From assembly GCA_963743285.1 (NCBI GenBank), contig CAVUPF010000006.1:1-64000 (forward strand): 64,000 nt of DNA, given 5' to 3'. The position numbers and the translations under genes were made by a program. The notes under the pieces are model-generated. The model was not told the origin of the DNA. It searched no databases and saw only the letters and a list, made by a program, of their open reading frames with translations. Positions within the stretch are counted from its first letter, which is position 1. Each line of letters opens with the position of its first letter. The stretch is from CAVUPF01 sp963743285. GTDB taxonomy: Bacteria; Actinomycetota; Thermoleophilia; Solirubrobacterales; 70-9. Of this stretch, positions 48,594 through 57,102 are shown in pieces.

Positions 48594-50078
48594 TTGATGA
48601 ACGATCGCCGGGAATCAGACGGCCCCGTAGTACCAGCGAAGCCGCCGAACAACGCCGCCTCCCCGGCGGCCGCGGAGGCGGTGGAGGGAAGGGGGCCGGC
48701 CAAGGGGAACGCGGCGGGTGAAACCCGCTCCGGACGCAGAGCCGGGCCAACCGGGTCAAGCGATCTCGACCGCGTGCGGCAAGCAGCACGGAAAGATAAG
48801 GAGGCGAGGTTCACGGCGCTCCTGCACCACATCACCTACGACCGCCTGCTGGCGGCCTATCGGGCGATCAACCCGAAGGCCGCCCCGGGGGTGGACGGGG
48901 TGACGTGGGAGGCCTACGGATGGGAGCTGGAGACAAACCTCCGGGACCTGCACGCAAGGCTTCACCGCGGGGCGTACCGGGCAAGACCCGCTCGCAGGTC
49001 CAGCATCCCCAAGCCGGATGGGCGCACGCGCCCGCTGGCAGTCGCGGCGCTTGAGGACAAGGTCGTCCAGCGCGCCACGGTGGAGGTGCTGAACGCGATC
49101 TAGGAGCAGGACTTCCTCGGCTTCAGCTACGGGTTCCGGCCCGGGCGCAGCCCGCACCATGCGCTGGATGCGCTCGCGGTCGCGATCACGCAGCGGAAGG
49201 TGAGCTGGGTACTCGACGCCGATCTGCGCGAGGCTTTCACCAGCCTGGACCGCACCTGGATGGAGCGGTTCCTCGAGCACCGGATCGCGGACAGACGGGT
49301 TCTGCGGCTGATCCAGAAGTGGTTGGGCGCAGGAGTGATCGAGGAGGGGTCCTGGGCGCCGGAGGAGGGCGTCGGGCAGGGGACGAGCATCTCGCCCCTG
49401 CTCGCCAACGTCTACTTCCACTACGCCCTCGACCTCTGGGTCCACCAGTGGAGGAAGCGCAGCGCGCGCGGCGAGGTCTACGTCGTGCGCTTCTGCGACG
49501 ACTTCGTGGTGGGCTTTCAACACCGTGACGACGCGGAGCGGTTCCGAACAGCGCTCGGCGAGCGACTCGCCGAGTTCGCCCTGGAGCTGAACGCCGACAA
49601 GACGCGGCTGATCGAGTTCGGGCGCTTCGCCGCCCGCAACCGAGAGGCGCGTGGCGAAGGCAAGCCTGAGACGTTCTCCTTCCTCGGCTTTACGCACGTC
49701 TGCGCGAAGACGAGAAGGGGACGCTTCAAGCTCAAGCGGGTCACGGAGAAGAAGCGGATGCGCGTGAAGCTGCACGAGGTCAAGGCCGAGCTGCGGCGAC
49801 GCATGCACCTGCCCATCCCTGATCAGGGGCGCTGGCTGCGGAGTGTCCTGCAAGGGCACTTCAACTACTACGCCGTGCCCGACAACAGCGAGGCGCTGAG
49901 CGCCTTCCGTTACGAGGTTACGAGGCTCTGGCTGCACTCGCTCCGGCGGCGCAGCCAGCGCACGCGAGTGACCTGGGAGCGGATGAACCGCTACGTGTCC
50001 CGCTGGCTACCGCCTGCGCGCATCCTGCACCCCTGGCCTGGAGTGCGTTTCGCCGCCAATACCCGAGGCAGGAGGTGA
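48594..50078 (+). pseudogene. Group II intron reverse transcriptase/maturase, amber-interrupted
   Basis: The frame from 48594 reads PKAAPGVDGVTWEAYG, SSIPKPDGRTRPLAVAALED and VVQRATVEVLNAI, then TAG (49101-49103). It continues in the same frame with EQDFLGFSYGFRPGRSPHHA, VLDADLREAFTSLD, GVGQGTSISPLLANVYFHYA, VRFCDDFVVGFQ and the maturase end FSFLGFTHV...RSVLQGHFNYYAVPDN. The family has Tyr at the amber position (NAIYEEDFLGFSYGFRPGR-like), so one codon was lost. The catalytic YADD is FCDD here. The final codons are replaced by IS66 sequence. Without the IS the frame would end RGRSPVR. Confidence 0.85.
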
Positions 50079-51599
50079 CTGTTCAGGTCCCCGATGCCCT
50101 CAGGACGCAGCGGCGTCGGGAAGCCAAGGGTCCCGCTCGGCCAAGCGGGTGAGAACATCGAGGACGTCCTGGCCTTGCTTGGCAGCGGTACTGAGATAGG
50201 AGCGCAGGGCGAGGAACCCCTCGGCACCTGAGATCGTCCGCCAGCAGCCTGAGATCTTCTGCTGGAGCTTGATCATGCGCAGATCACGCTCGGCCTGGTT
50301 GTTGTCGAACGGGACACCGAAGTCGTGGGCGAAGCGCAGCACCTCCTCGCGGTGCTGGTCGAGCCGGCGGTGCAGGTTGGCGGTCTTGGAGCGGCCGATG
50401 GGCCCTCGCCTGCCGGTGCGCTTGGTGGGCGGCGGGTTCTGTTCGTGCCCGCGGGCGATGACCTGCTCGTAGCGCTTCTCGAAGGCCTCGAGAACCCGGG
50501 CGTCAAGCGCGGTGGCGCCGGCGGCTCGGGCTAGGTCGACCGCGCCCTTGACCGCGCGCAGCAAGGAGTCCATCTCCTTGGCCCAGGTCTGGGTCTCGGG
50601 GTCGCGCTCAATCGCCCCCACCAGCTCGCGCAGGTGGTGGACGTTGCACAGGGCGTGGGTGGCATCCTCATAGTTTCGGTAGGTCGCCCAGCCGTCGTGG
50701 ACAGCGACACCCTTAAAGGGCCTGAGCACGCCCAGATGGTCGATCCCCTCTTCCCCGCGCCGCTCGTGCAGCCGGTAGAGGGTGAGGCGCCCGGTGGAAG
50801 CCGAGTGCACCCAACGCAGGGCGCCCTCGGCGCGGGCGCCGGTCTCGTCGAAGTGGGTGACCGCGGAGCCGATCAGTCGGTCACGGATGAGGACCTCGAA
50901 CTCCTCAAGGTCCTCACCGCCGCGCTCGACAATCGCCTGCAGGGTTCCGGTCGAGACCGGCGTCCCGAGCCAGTCGGCCAGGAGTCGCGCTGCGCGCTGG
51001 TAGGGCAGATGCTGAAAGCAGATCAAATAGATCGCCAGCGCCCGCAGCTCCGGCCCGTACTGGGCCGGAGCGCTCAGACCTTGGGGAAAGGGAGCGGCGC
51101 TCGTGGCCCCGCAGCTACAGCGCCGGCGCTGGGCGCGGTGCTCGGTGACGTGAAGAGCCACCGCAGGCAGGTCGAACACCTGCCGTGCCTCCTCGCTCAG
51201 GACCTCGGCGCCATCAAGGTCTCCGCCGCAGGCAAAGCAACGCTCCGGCACGTGCACGATCACTTCGTCGGGGTGCTCGACCTGCTTCAAGTAGCGGCCT
51301 GGGTGACCGGGCTGCCCGCCGGGCTTTCGGCCCGAGGGGCGCCGCAGGCTCTTGGGAGCGGGCTTTTCATAGCCGTCTGAGGACGGCGGCTTGGAGGAGT
51401 TGCGTGAGTTCTGGCCAAGCCGCCCTCGCAGCTCGCCGATCTCGGCTCGCAACTTGGTTATTTCCCCGCGCAGCTCGCCGATCAGCGTCGCCTGGGAGGC
51501 AACAAGGGACTCGAGTTCCTCATATGACGGGCGCTGCGCAGGCACATGGGGAGGTTCGCGCCCAGAGTTATGTCACCTGCCGGGGACCTGAACAGTCAC
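50075..51599. mobile_element. IS66-family insertion sequence
   Basis: The ends GTGACTGTTCAGGTCCCCG (50075-50093) and its exact complement (51581-51599) form 19-bp inverted repeats. GGCAGGAG flanks both sides (50067-50074 and 51600-51607), an 8-bp target duplication as expected for IS66. The element is 1525 bp and carries one transposase gene and no TnpA/TnpB helpers, like the single-gene IS66 subgroup. It landed in the last codons of the intron RT gene. The perfect duplication points to a fairly recent insertion. Confidence 0.95.
50100..51545 (-). CDS. IS66-family transposase
   Basis: The 481-residue transposase has an N-terminal coiled coil (LESLVASQATLIGELRGEIT), the linker NSRNSSKPPSSDGYEKPAP, a Zn-finger region (CFACGGDL; RRCSCGATS) and the DDE core: THFDETGARAEGALRWVHS, GVAVHDGWATYRNY, ALCNVHHLRELVGAIERDP and VPFDNNQAERDLRMIKLQQK. 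All parts are present and the frame is intact, so the element may be active. Confidence 0.95.
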   Translation of the reverse strand: MPAQRPSYEELESLVASQATLIGELRGEITKLRAEIGELRGRLGQNSRNSSKPPSSDGYEKPAPKSLRRPSGRKPGGQPGHPGRYLKQVEHPDEVIVHVPERCFACGGDLDGAEVLSEEARQVFDLPAVALHVTEHRAQRRRCSCGATSAAPFPQGLSAPAQYGPELRALAIYLICFQHLPYQRAARLLADWLGTPVSTGTLQAIVERGGEDLEEFEVLIRDRLIGSAVTHFDETGARAEGALRWVHSASTGRLTLYRLHERRGEEGIDHLGVLRPFKGVAVHDGWATYRNYEDATHALCNVHHLRELVGAIERDPETQTWAKEMDSLLRAVKGAVDLARAAGATALDARVLEAFEKRYEQVIARGHEQNPPPTKRTGRRGPIGRSKTANLHRRLDQHREEVLRFAHDFGVPFDNNQAERDLRMIKLQQKISGCWRTISGAEGFLALRSYLSTAAKQGQDVLDVLTRLAERDPWLPDAAAS

Positions 51600-52139
51600 G
51601 GCAGGAGCCCAGTGCGTTGAACGCGCTCGCTGGGATCTGTGCGGGGGGCCGCCCGAACGCCTGCATGGACTGATGTCCCGAATGGCCGAAGGGCGGTCCC
51701 TACCGCGATTCCAAGTTAGCCCGGGTAGCGGTGTTCAACATCTCGATCAACCGAAGGGCAGCTGGTAAAATTGGAGACACTCCCTACGTTCTCGTAGCCG
51801 CAGCTATCACCTCGCCAAACGCCACCTGGTCGACAGCGCCAGTAGCGAAATTTTCCATGGGCCGTTCATCTGGCCGAAGCAGTGGAGGGGCTCGCCAGGG
51901 CATTCGAAGGACTGGCAGACCTGAACTGCGCCCAGGCAGGAACGGTGCTCACCGCCGCTTCTGATGGCTTGCAAGGGACCCCGGAACTCACGGAAGGATT
52001 CTTCAACCTGCGGGACGCCGGAAAATAACGGCCAGAGCGGTCGCTCGCTGTTACTTCTGACGGCGATCACCGCCCCCGGCACATGCTAACTGCCACGGCT
52101 ATGACTTGTCGGGGCTTGCTCTGCCCGAGGTCGGGACCT

Positions 52140-52514
52140 CTACTTTGCAAACACCCGATCGAATACCGTCGCGTCGCCGAGCGTGTCGAACTCGACCAGC
52201 TTGCCGTTCGCGTTGTAGGTGAGGATATTGGCACTCTCGATTTCCTCGCCCTCAAGGTGGGCGGTGGTCAAAACGACAACCTTGTCGCCGTCGGCGACGA
52301 AGCTGTGCGGCTCATTGCGGAAGCTTTTGCTCATGAGCTTCCCCCAAAGCTCACCGACCTCCTGCTTGCCGTTGTAGGTCCCGGTCAGCGCGTTATCGCC
52401 GCGCGCCGTCCAGACAATTGAGTCGTCCATATTTTGCATCGCTCCGGCCGCGTCGCCGCTAGCAAATGCTGCGTAGGCGTCCTTCGCCGTCTGCTTGTTC
52501 TCCTGAGCACCCAA
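52140..52514 (-). CDS. SnoaL-like/NTF2-fold protein
   Basis: The 124-residue product begins MGAQENKQTAKDAYAAFASG and has MQNMDDSIVWTARGDNALTG, VGELWGKLMSKSFRNEPHSF and ILTYNANGKLVEFDTLGDAT. This is a compact SnoaL-like cone domain of the kind often annotated as a nuclear-transport-factor-2 family protein. ATCCAG-like spacing upstream of the start is unremarkable. The gene lies alone downstream of the intron remains. Function unknown. Confidence 0.8.
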   Translation of the reverse strand: MGAQENKQTAKDAYAAFASGDAAGAMQNMDDSIVWTARGDNALTGTYNGKQEVGELWGKLMSKSFRNEPHSFVADGDKVVVLTTAHLEGEEIESANILTYNANGKLVEFDTLGDATVFDRVFAK

Positions 52515-52778
52515 GACTGGATCCCTCCTGTAGTTCGTCGGATGGAGAGTCGATCATATCCAGGCGGCTCGAACCTGCAAGCTGCGTTTGAGTTTCGTCT
52601 TTTGGGCGACCCCATGCGCCGCTGGCAGGCTCCCGCGTTCGGTCGACTCATACGCGCCAGAGATGCCACGTAGCTGGAGGCCCGCCGCCTCCATGCCAAA
52701 AAGAGATCCGCAAGAGCGGCGGGGCTACGCGCAGAGCTCATAACCGAACCCGCGATCACCGCTCGAAACCGAGCGGCG

Positions 52779-53222
52779 CTAGAGCAGCCCCTTCTCCCGC
52801 AACTCCGCCTCCGCCTCGGGCGTCTTGCCCAGCCCCTCGAGACCCAGCTTGCGCATCACCGCCTCGGGCTTCGTGAACTGGATCTCGTCATAGCGGACGA
52901 CCTGGACCCGGTTGCCCCAGGGATCGAGGAAGTCGAGGCCGCGGCCGGGGAGGATCTCGACTCCCTCCCGTTCGAGCGTCCCGCGCACCGCCTCTGAGTC
53001 ATCGACGACGAGGCCGAAGTGCCGCGAGTCATCGGCGGCCTGGCGGCGGGGCGCCGAGAGAGCGATGAACTGGTCGCCGGCGTCGAGAAAGGCCATCTTC
53101 TGACCGATGCGGCCGCGCAGCTCGAAGTCGAAGAGCCGGCCGTAGAAGCCGAGCGCCTCATCGATGTCCCCGACCTCGAGGGCGATGTGGTTGATGCCAA
53201 CCAGCCGGGCTTTCTCACTCAT
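52779..53222 (-). CDS. VOC-family (glyoxalase-like) protein
   Basis: ATG at 53220-53222 (MSEKARLVGINHIALEVGDI) is the natural start. The 147-residue product has DEALGFYGRLFDFELRGRIG, FLDAGDQFIALSAPR, SRHFGLVVDDSEAVRGTLER and LDFLDPWGNRVQVVRYDEI. This is a vicinal-oxygen-chelate fold with likely metal ligands His12, Glu residues and a second His. Substrates range from methylglyoxal adducts to fosfomycin or catechols and cannot be picked here. Confidence 0.85.
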   Translation of the reverse strand: MSEKARLVGINHIALEVGDIDEALGFYGRLFDFELRGRIGQKMAFLDAGDQFIALSAPRRQAADDSRHFGLVVDDSEAVRGTLEREGVEILPGRGLDFLDPWGNRVQVVRYDEIQFTKPEAVMRKLGLEGLGKTPEAEAELREKGLL

Positions 53223-53373
53223 GAGAACAGTCTTCCACCACGCCGGTCCTGCCGATGCCGCTTTCTGTCGATTGGCGCAGATGAAGACCCTGTGCAGCAA
53301 GTCCACAAATAGAAGAGATCCGCAAGAGCGGCAAGGGCCACTACCGCCTCACAGTCAAGGCAGACGCCTGATT

Positions 53374-53547
53374 GAGTACCAGATCAGCATTGCGCGGCGT
53401 TAGGTGTTGAACAGGCCGCCAAGCCGCTTTTCGAGATCTCGGATCTTTGCTTCGAGATCGGAGGGGTTGAACTCGACCTCGTGGCCATTTGGGCATCGAG
53501 CGGTTTTGGGATTCTTTCGCGCTTGCCCGATCGTCAACGGTATGGAT
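53374..53547. repeat. Duplicated segment, copy 1 (with intact gene end)
   Basis: The roughly 170 bases from CCAGATCAG through the codons for the C-terminus of the zinc-ribbon gene recur at 56617-56790 with scattered changes and small deletions. Copy 1 belongs to an intact gene; copy 2 does not. Confidence 0.8.
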
Positions 53548-53690
53548 GCATTGCAGAGCGGACACGCCGGATTCAATGGCGCCTGATCGAGGATGGTCCG
53601 CGCCGAGTCCGGATTTTTCCACTCAACTCCCACCCATGAAGCATTGCACCGATCATCGAGCTGGCCGCTGCACCCGTCGCACCTCGGCAT
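53400..53690 (-). CDS. Zinc-ribbon protein with C-terminal coiled coil
   Basis: ATG at 53688-53690 (MPRCDGCSGQLDDRCNASWV) is chosen because the first CxxC follows at once. The 96-residue product has CDGC, LNPACPLCNASIPLTIG and KTARCPNGHEVEFNPSDLEA, i.e. CxxC pairs of zinc ribbons, and ends in a short coiled coil (LEAKIRDLEKRLGGLFNT). It may bind nucleic acid or a protein partner. Its 3' end is duplicated at 56643-56790. Confidence 0.7.
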   Translation of the reverse strand: MPRCDGCSGQLDDRCNASWVGVEWKNPDSARTILDQAPLNPACPLCNASIPLTIGQARKNPKTARCPNGHEVEFNPSDLEAKIRDLEKRLGGLFNT

Positions 53691-53897
53691 TGGCGCTTCG
53701 ACTGCCCACGAGTCAGATCGTCGGTAGACCGCGCCGATAACTCGCCGCAGCCCCTCGGCTCTCCCCGCTGCCTTCGCCACCCCCAGCCTGGCACGCCGCG
53801 TCCATCGACCGAGTGGCGCCGCTTCCGCTCGCCGTTGGCAATTGCTGATGCCGAGCTCCTTGGCAATCGCTCACCGATTCGCTTACAGTATGCGCGT

Positions 53898-54161
53898 ATG
53901 AATCGCATAACAATCAGCCTCCCCGACGACTTCGCCTCCGCGCTGCGGCGCGAGGCTCGGCGCCGCCACACCTCCGTCTCGGCCGTCGCCCGCGAGGCGC
54001 TCGCCGAGCGCCTCGATCTCACCGGCGCCAAGCGCGAGGTTCCCTTCGCCGCCCTCGGCCGCAGCAGCGACGGCCGCACCGCCCGCGAATCCGACCGAGT
54101 CCTCGCCGAGGTCTTCGAGAAGCGCGATCGGCGTGGGGCCGATGGACGTCGCGGTCGCTGA
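53898..54161 (+). CDS. Ribbon-helix-helix antitoxin
   Basis: ATG 53898 starts MNRITISLPDDFASALRREA then RRRHTSVSAVAREALAERLD, a CopG/VapB-like RHH DNA-binding domain, plus a flexible tail. The product is 87 residues. TACAGT at 53885-53890 lies just upstream and there is no Shine-Dalgarno, so the mRNA is probably leaderless or nearly so. It overlaps the PIN toxin gene at 54142. Confidence 0.82.
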   Translation: MNRITISLPDDFASALRREARRRHTSVSAVAREALAERLDLTGAKREVPFAALGRSSDGRTARESDRVLAEVFEKRDRRGADGRRGR

Positions 54162-54555
54162 CGCCAGCGCTCTCTACGCGGCTGCCGACGCCGACGATCC
54201 GGATCACGGCGGCTGTCTTGTGCAGCTTCAACGGGACGATCTGCGCTTCGTCGTCCCGGCCCTGGTCCTCGCCGAGGTGAGCTACCTGCTCGGCGAGCGC
54301 CTGGGCGCCAAGGCCGACGCGGCGTTCATGCGGCCGATGGCTGCTCAGGAGGTCGAGCCGCCCGCGTCCGAGGACTTCACCCGCATCGCCGAGCTGATCG
54401 AGCAATACGCCGACTTCCCGCTCGGCGGCGTCGACGCTTCCGTCATCGTCCTCGCCGAGCGCCTCGGCACACCGCTAGTCCTCACCCTCGACCGCCGCCA
54501 TTTCGCTGCCGTTCGTCCCAAGCATTGCGACTCGCTCCAGCTGCTGCCGGCCTGA
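54142..54555 (+). CDS. PIN-domain toxin (VapC-like)
   Basis: ATG 54142 (MDVAVADASALYAAADADDP) is preferred to a GTG three codons earlier. The 137-residue product shows Asp6 and Asp16 near the N-terminus, VLAEVSYLLGERLGAKADAA (Glu), LGGVDASVIVLAERLGTPLV (Asp) and LTLDRRHFAAVRP. It is an Mg2+-dependent ribonuclease toxin paired with the overlapping RHH antitoxin. An integrase fragment follows its stop. Confidence 0.88.
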   Translation: MDVAVADASALYAAADADDPDHGGCLVQLQRDDLRFVVPALVLAEVSYLLGERLGAKADAAFMRPMAAQEVEPPASEDFTRIAELIEQYADFPLGGVDASVIVLAERLGTPLVLTLDRRHFAAVRPKHCDSLQLLPA

Positions 54556-54664
54556 GCGACTACGGACCCGACGACTACATCTTCCGCACCTCCGAGCGTG
54601 AGCACTGGGTGGAGACCGACTGGCGCAACTACCGCTCGCGCCACTTCATCCTGGCCTTGAAACG
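54552..54664 (+). pseudogene. Tyrosine-integrase fragment (near active-site region)
   Basis: The frame reads DYIFRTSEREHWVETDWRNY then RSRHFILALKR. This matches the segment between the two halves of tyrosine-recombinase catalytic domains (DxIFxxxxGxPLxxxxWRxRxFxPALxR). No start and no catalytic Tyr remain. Together with the fragment at 60700-60906 it may derive from one former integrase gene. Confidence 0.45.
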
Positions 54665-54803
54665 AGTCGAGGCGGAGTGGGGAGGATGGCACGAAGGTCT
54701 CTCCCAGTCCGAGCAAGTGCGCGGGTCGAGCCCGGAATCGAGTTTTCGTCCGTATCCGCATGTGCTATTACTTAAAATTCATGATCGTCCGAAGGGAGCC
54801 GAT

Positions 54804-54998
54804 ATGAAGCGCAGGATGCAGCCGCGACAGTTGAAGGCCCTGATCGAGACAGGTCACTACCAGCCTGAGCCTCCGCTCATAGCTGAGGCGATGCTGGAGC
54901 GCCGAGGGGTGCGCATGTTGCTGGTGGACTGGCCGTCGTCGCTCAGCGCAGCAAGTCGAACCCTTTCGTCTCCGGTGGCTGGCCGCCGGGCAGTCTGA
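54804..54998 (+). CDS. FlgM-like small protein
   Basis: ATG 54804 follows GAAGGGAG at a good distance. The 64-residue product begins MKRRMQPRQLKALIETGHYQ then PEPPLIAEAMLERRG. This matches the C-terminal sigma-binding helix of FlgM anti-sigma factors (IxxGxYxxdxxxIAxxmL). There are no flagellar genes nearby, so it may be a stand-alone anti-sigma-like protein or a chance likeness. The tail after MLLVDWPSS looks non-conserved. Confidence 0.45.
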   Translation: MKRRMQPRQLKALIETGHYQPEPPLIAEAMLERRGVRMLLVDWPSSLSAASRTLSSPVAGRRAV

Positions 54999-55013
54999 CC
55001 TCGACCCTCGCCG

Positions 55014-55220
55014 GTGCTGACCACGGGCTGCCTGGGCCGGCGCCGCTTCTACCGCTGGGCACGGCTCGGGTTGAGTGACGTCCTCGAGACCCAAATGGCC
55101 CGCTACGACGCGGTGATCTACTTCGCCAACCCCAGGCCGCGCGCGCAACTGGAGCGCCTCAAGGCCGAACACCACTGGCCGAAGCTGGTGATCCGTGACA
55201 TTCCGCAGCCATCGCGATGA
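55014..55220 (+). CDS. Hypothetical protein, possible fragment
   Basis: A 68-codon frame reads RRFYRWARLGLSDVLETQMA then RYDAVIYFANPRPRAQLERL. The phrase RYDAVIYF resembles the core strand of AAA_28-type ATPases or small nucleotide kinases, but the P-loop is missing. It could be the C-terminal remnant of such a gene. Weakly supported. Confidence 0.25.
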   Translation: MLTTGCLGRRRFYRWARLGLSDVLETQMARYDAVIYFANPRPRAQLERLKAEHHWPKLVIRDIPQPSR

Positions 55221-55272
55221 CGCGGCGACAGCCGAGCTTTAGCGCTCCGCAAAGCTTGCCGATATCGCACGC

Positions 55273-56487
55273 ATGGAGGCCGCTCAGGCTGATCCCCAGA
55301 TGCCCCCGCAAGAGGGCCGGATGGCACGCGGGTGGCGGCTGACTGGAGCCGCCTGGCGGTTGATGCGGCACGATCGCACGATGATCGCCCTGGCGCTGCT
55401 CGGGGCTGGATGCGGCATGGCTGGCGCCGCGGTCGTTCTTTACTTCGGAGGGTACTTCCACCCTCACGAGCACTCGCGCGGGCACTTCATCTTGGTCGCT
55501 GCGATTTCCCTCTACCCGCTCACCTTCATCAGCGTCTTCTTCAACGTCGCGCTCGCCTCTGCTGCGGCGGCGAGCTTCGATGGCCGCCAGCTCAGCCTCC
55601 GCGAGGCCTTGGGAGCGTCATGGGAGCGCCTCGGCCGCATCGCACTTTGGTCGCTGCTCTCCGCCGGCGTCGGCTTTGTGCTCAGTCAGGTCGCCTCAAA
55701 GATCCCGGGGGCAGGAAGGATCGCCGTCTGGCTGGTCGGCGCCGCCTGGGTCCTGGCGACGATCTTCGTTATCCCGCTCCTGGCACTTGAGGATCCTGGT
55801 CCGATCGAGGCGCTGCGGGGTTCCACACACCTGGTCAAGAGTAAGTGGGGAGAGGGGCTCACCGGTTTGGTCGGGATCGGGGCCTGGACCGTCGTGGTCG
55901 CGATTCCAGCGGGCATCATCTTTGGAGTCGGCTTGGTGCTGAGCGGCAGTCATCCGGCCTCTGGCGTTCCGCTGATTGCGGTTGGGCTGATCGCGTTGGT
56001 GACCGTCTCGGCCCTGGCGACGGCAACCAGGCAGGTCTTCGCCGTGGCGCTCTTTCGCTACGCCACCGACACGCCGGCTGGTGGCATCACCGTCACCGAC
56101 TTAGAGCATCCGTTCGCACTGAAGCAGAAGCGCCGGCGCGGCCAACGGGTTGCTTACGCAACTCTGGGTATGATCGTGGCCTTGGTCGCTCTGGCCGCCA
56201 TTCTGCTTCCACGGCGCGAGCCTCTGACCGATACGAACGGGTATGCTCACACCTACTTCGCCGTCGATCCCAAGGCCGAGGCCGAGATCCACAATGGCAT
56301 GCCTGTCGTCTATGGCGATCAGCGGATTGGATATGTCATCGCCCACCAGATCGAAGGGTCTGAAGAGTACGTCCGCTTTTACGTCGCCCGCGGGTTCCGC
56401 GGGCTCCCTGGCGATGAGGGAACGGAATTGAACTACTCGGACCCTGCCCATCCCTATATCCGCCTATTCGACGACCACGCGGGATAG
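55273..56487 (+). CDS. DUF6159-type integral membrane protein
   Basis: The 404-residue product has a cytoplasmic start (GWRLTGAAWRLMRHDRTMIA) and about six helices, with the family motif FFNVALASAAAASFDGRQLS. LEDPGPIEALRGSTHLVKSK then WGEGLTGLVGIG follows. It resembles DUF6159 proteins, which are frequent in actinobacteria and have no known role. An extra helix near 285-305 and a C-terminal soluble domain (residues 310-404) extend the usual length, so this member carries an added domain. Confidence 0.8.
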   Translation: MEAAQADPQMPPQEGRMARGWRLTGAAWRLMRHDRTMIALALLGAGCGMAGAAVVLYFGGYFHPHEHSRGHFILVAAISLYPLTFISVFFNVALASAAAASFDGRQLSLREALGASWERLGRIALWSLLSAGVGFVLSQVASKIPGAGRIAVWLVGAAWVLATIFVIPLLALEDPGPIEALRGSTHLVKSKWGEGLTGLVGIGAWTVVVAIPAGIIFGVGLVLSGSHPASGVPLIAVGLIALVTVSALATATRQVFAVALFRYATDTPAGGITVTDLEHPFALKQKRRRGQRVAYATLGMIVALVALAAILLPRREPLTDTNGYAHTYFAVDPKAEAEIHNGMPVVYGDQRIGYVIAHQIEGSEEYVRFYVARGFRGLPGDEGTELNYSDPAHPYIRLFDDHAG

Positions 56488-56616
56488 CGGTCCCAGCGTC
56501 CTCCATGCGGCCTGCGCAATGTGGAGTGGCCCCTCCAACTGGCCTCTGTGACGCAGAAATGATCGTTCGGGCTCGTACGTGTGAGCGATCAGGGTTGAAT
56601 CACCTAAATAATGAGT

Positions 56617-56790
56617 TGAAAACCAGATCAGTCTCGCGCGGCATTAGGTGTTAAAAAGACCGCCAAGCCGCTTTTCGAGATCTTGAATCTTTGCTTCGAG
56701 ATCGGCGGGGCTGAACTCGACTTCGTGGCCGTTGGGCATCGAGCGTGTTCAGGGCACTTTCGCGCTTGCCCGATCGTCGACGGTATGTAC
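56617..56790. repeat. Duplicated segment, copy 2 (truncated gene end)
   Basis: The sequence matches 53374-53547 and, on the minus strand, would encode PNGHEVEFSPADLEAKIQDL and the coiled-coil end of the zinc-ribbon protein. One base is missing near 56742, and the front of the gene is absent. It lies in the 56488-56860 gap, which holds nothing else clear. Confidence 0.75.
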
Positions 56791-56860
56791 GGCGACACTT
56801 CTTCTAATCTCCAATCTCGGTGGGTTTGCCATCCCGGCGGCAGTGCGCTAGCCTGCGCGG

Positions 56861-57046
56861 GTGGCCATAGTCCGGTTCGACCACGACCACGCGATCGCCG
56901 TGCTCGACACGCGGAGGGAGGTACAGCTTTTGATCGAAGCGACCCGCCACGAGGGCATGGTCGTGCCGATGATCGAGCTCCAGGTTTCTGCCGGCGTGGC
57001 GGTTTCGGTGAACGCCGACGCCATCCGCACCATCGAGGACGACTAG
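56861..57046 (+). CDS. Small beta-rich hypothetical protein
   Basis: GTG 56861 starts a 61-residue protein (AIVRFDHDHAIAVLDTRREV) that continues LIEATRHEGMVVPMIELQVS and ends NADAIRTIEDD. The Asp/His-rich start is notable and might bind a metal. Family not recognised. Codon use is typical of the genome. Confidence 0.5.
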   Translation: MAIVRFDHDHAIAVLDTRREVQLLIEATRHEGMVVPMIELQVSAGVAVSVNADAIRTIEDD

Positions 57047-57081
57047 CCGCACCGCGCTCTAGCCTCAACTTGAAAGCTAAA

Positions 57082-57102
57082 TTGGTACACGTTTGGTACC
57101 CG
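57082..57102 (+). repeat. Direct repeat TTGGTACxCG
   Basis: TTGGTACACG (57082-57091) and TTGGTACCCG (57093-57102) are direct repeats at an 11-base period. They lie in the 57047-57383 gap, which is AT-richer than its surroundings. Paired short repeats of this kind occur near integrase attachment sites; here that is only a guess. Confidence 0.35.

Larger units (their letters stand above)
48198..51700 (+). mobile_element. Group II intron interrupted by IS66 element
   Basis: A GTGCC 5' end near 48198 is followed by about 400 bases of GC-rich, highly structured sequence without a gene, then a maturase/reverse transcriptase ORF (48594-50078) and a structured 3' tail (51608-about 51700). This is the layout of a bacterial group II intron. 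The RT type (no endonuclease domain) suggests class C. The exact 3' end and domain V could not be fixed. IS66 insertion at 50075-51599 and an internal stop in the RT make autonomous mobility unlikely. Confidence 0.75.

Noticed and set aside
51731..52028. Gene between the intron tail and the SnoaL-like gene
   Set aside because: Two partial frames (51731-51964; and one ending 52028 with AEAVEGLARAFEGLADLN) look partly coding but have no joint start or family; possible debris, too weak to annotate.
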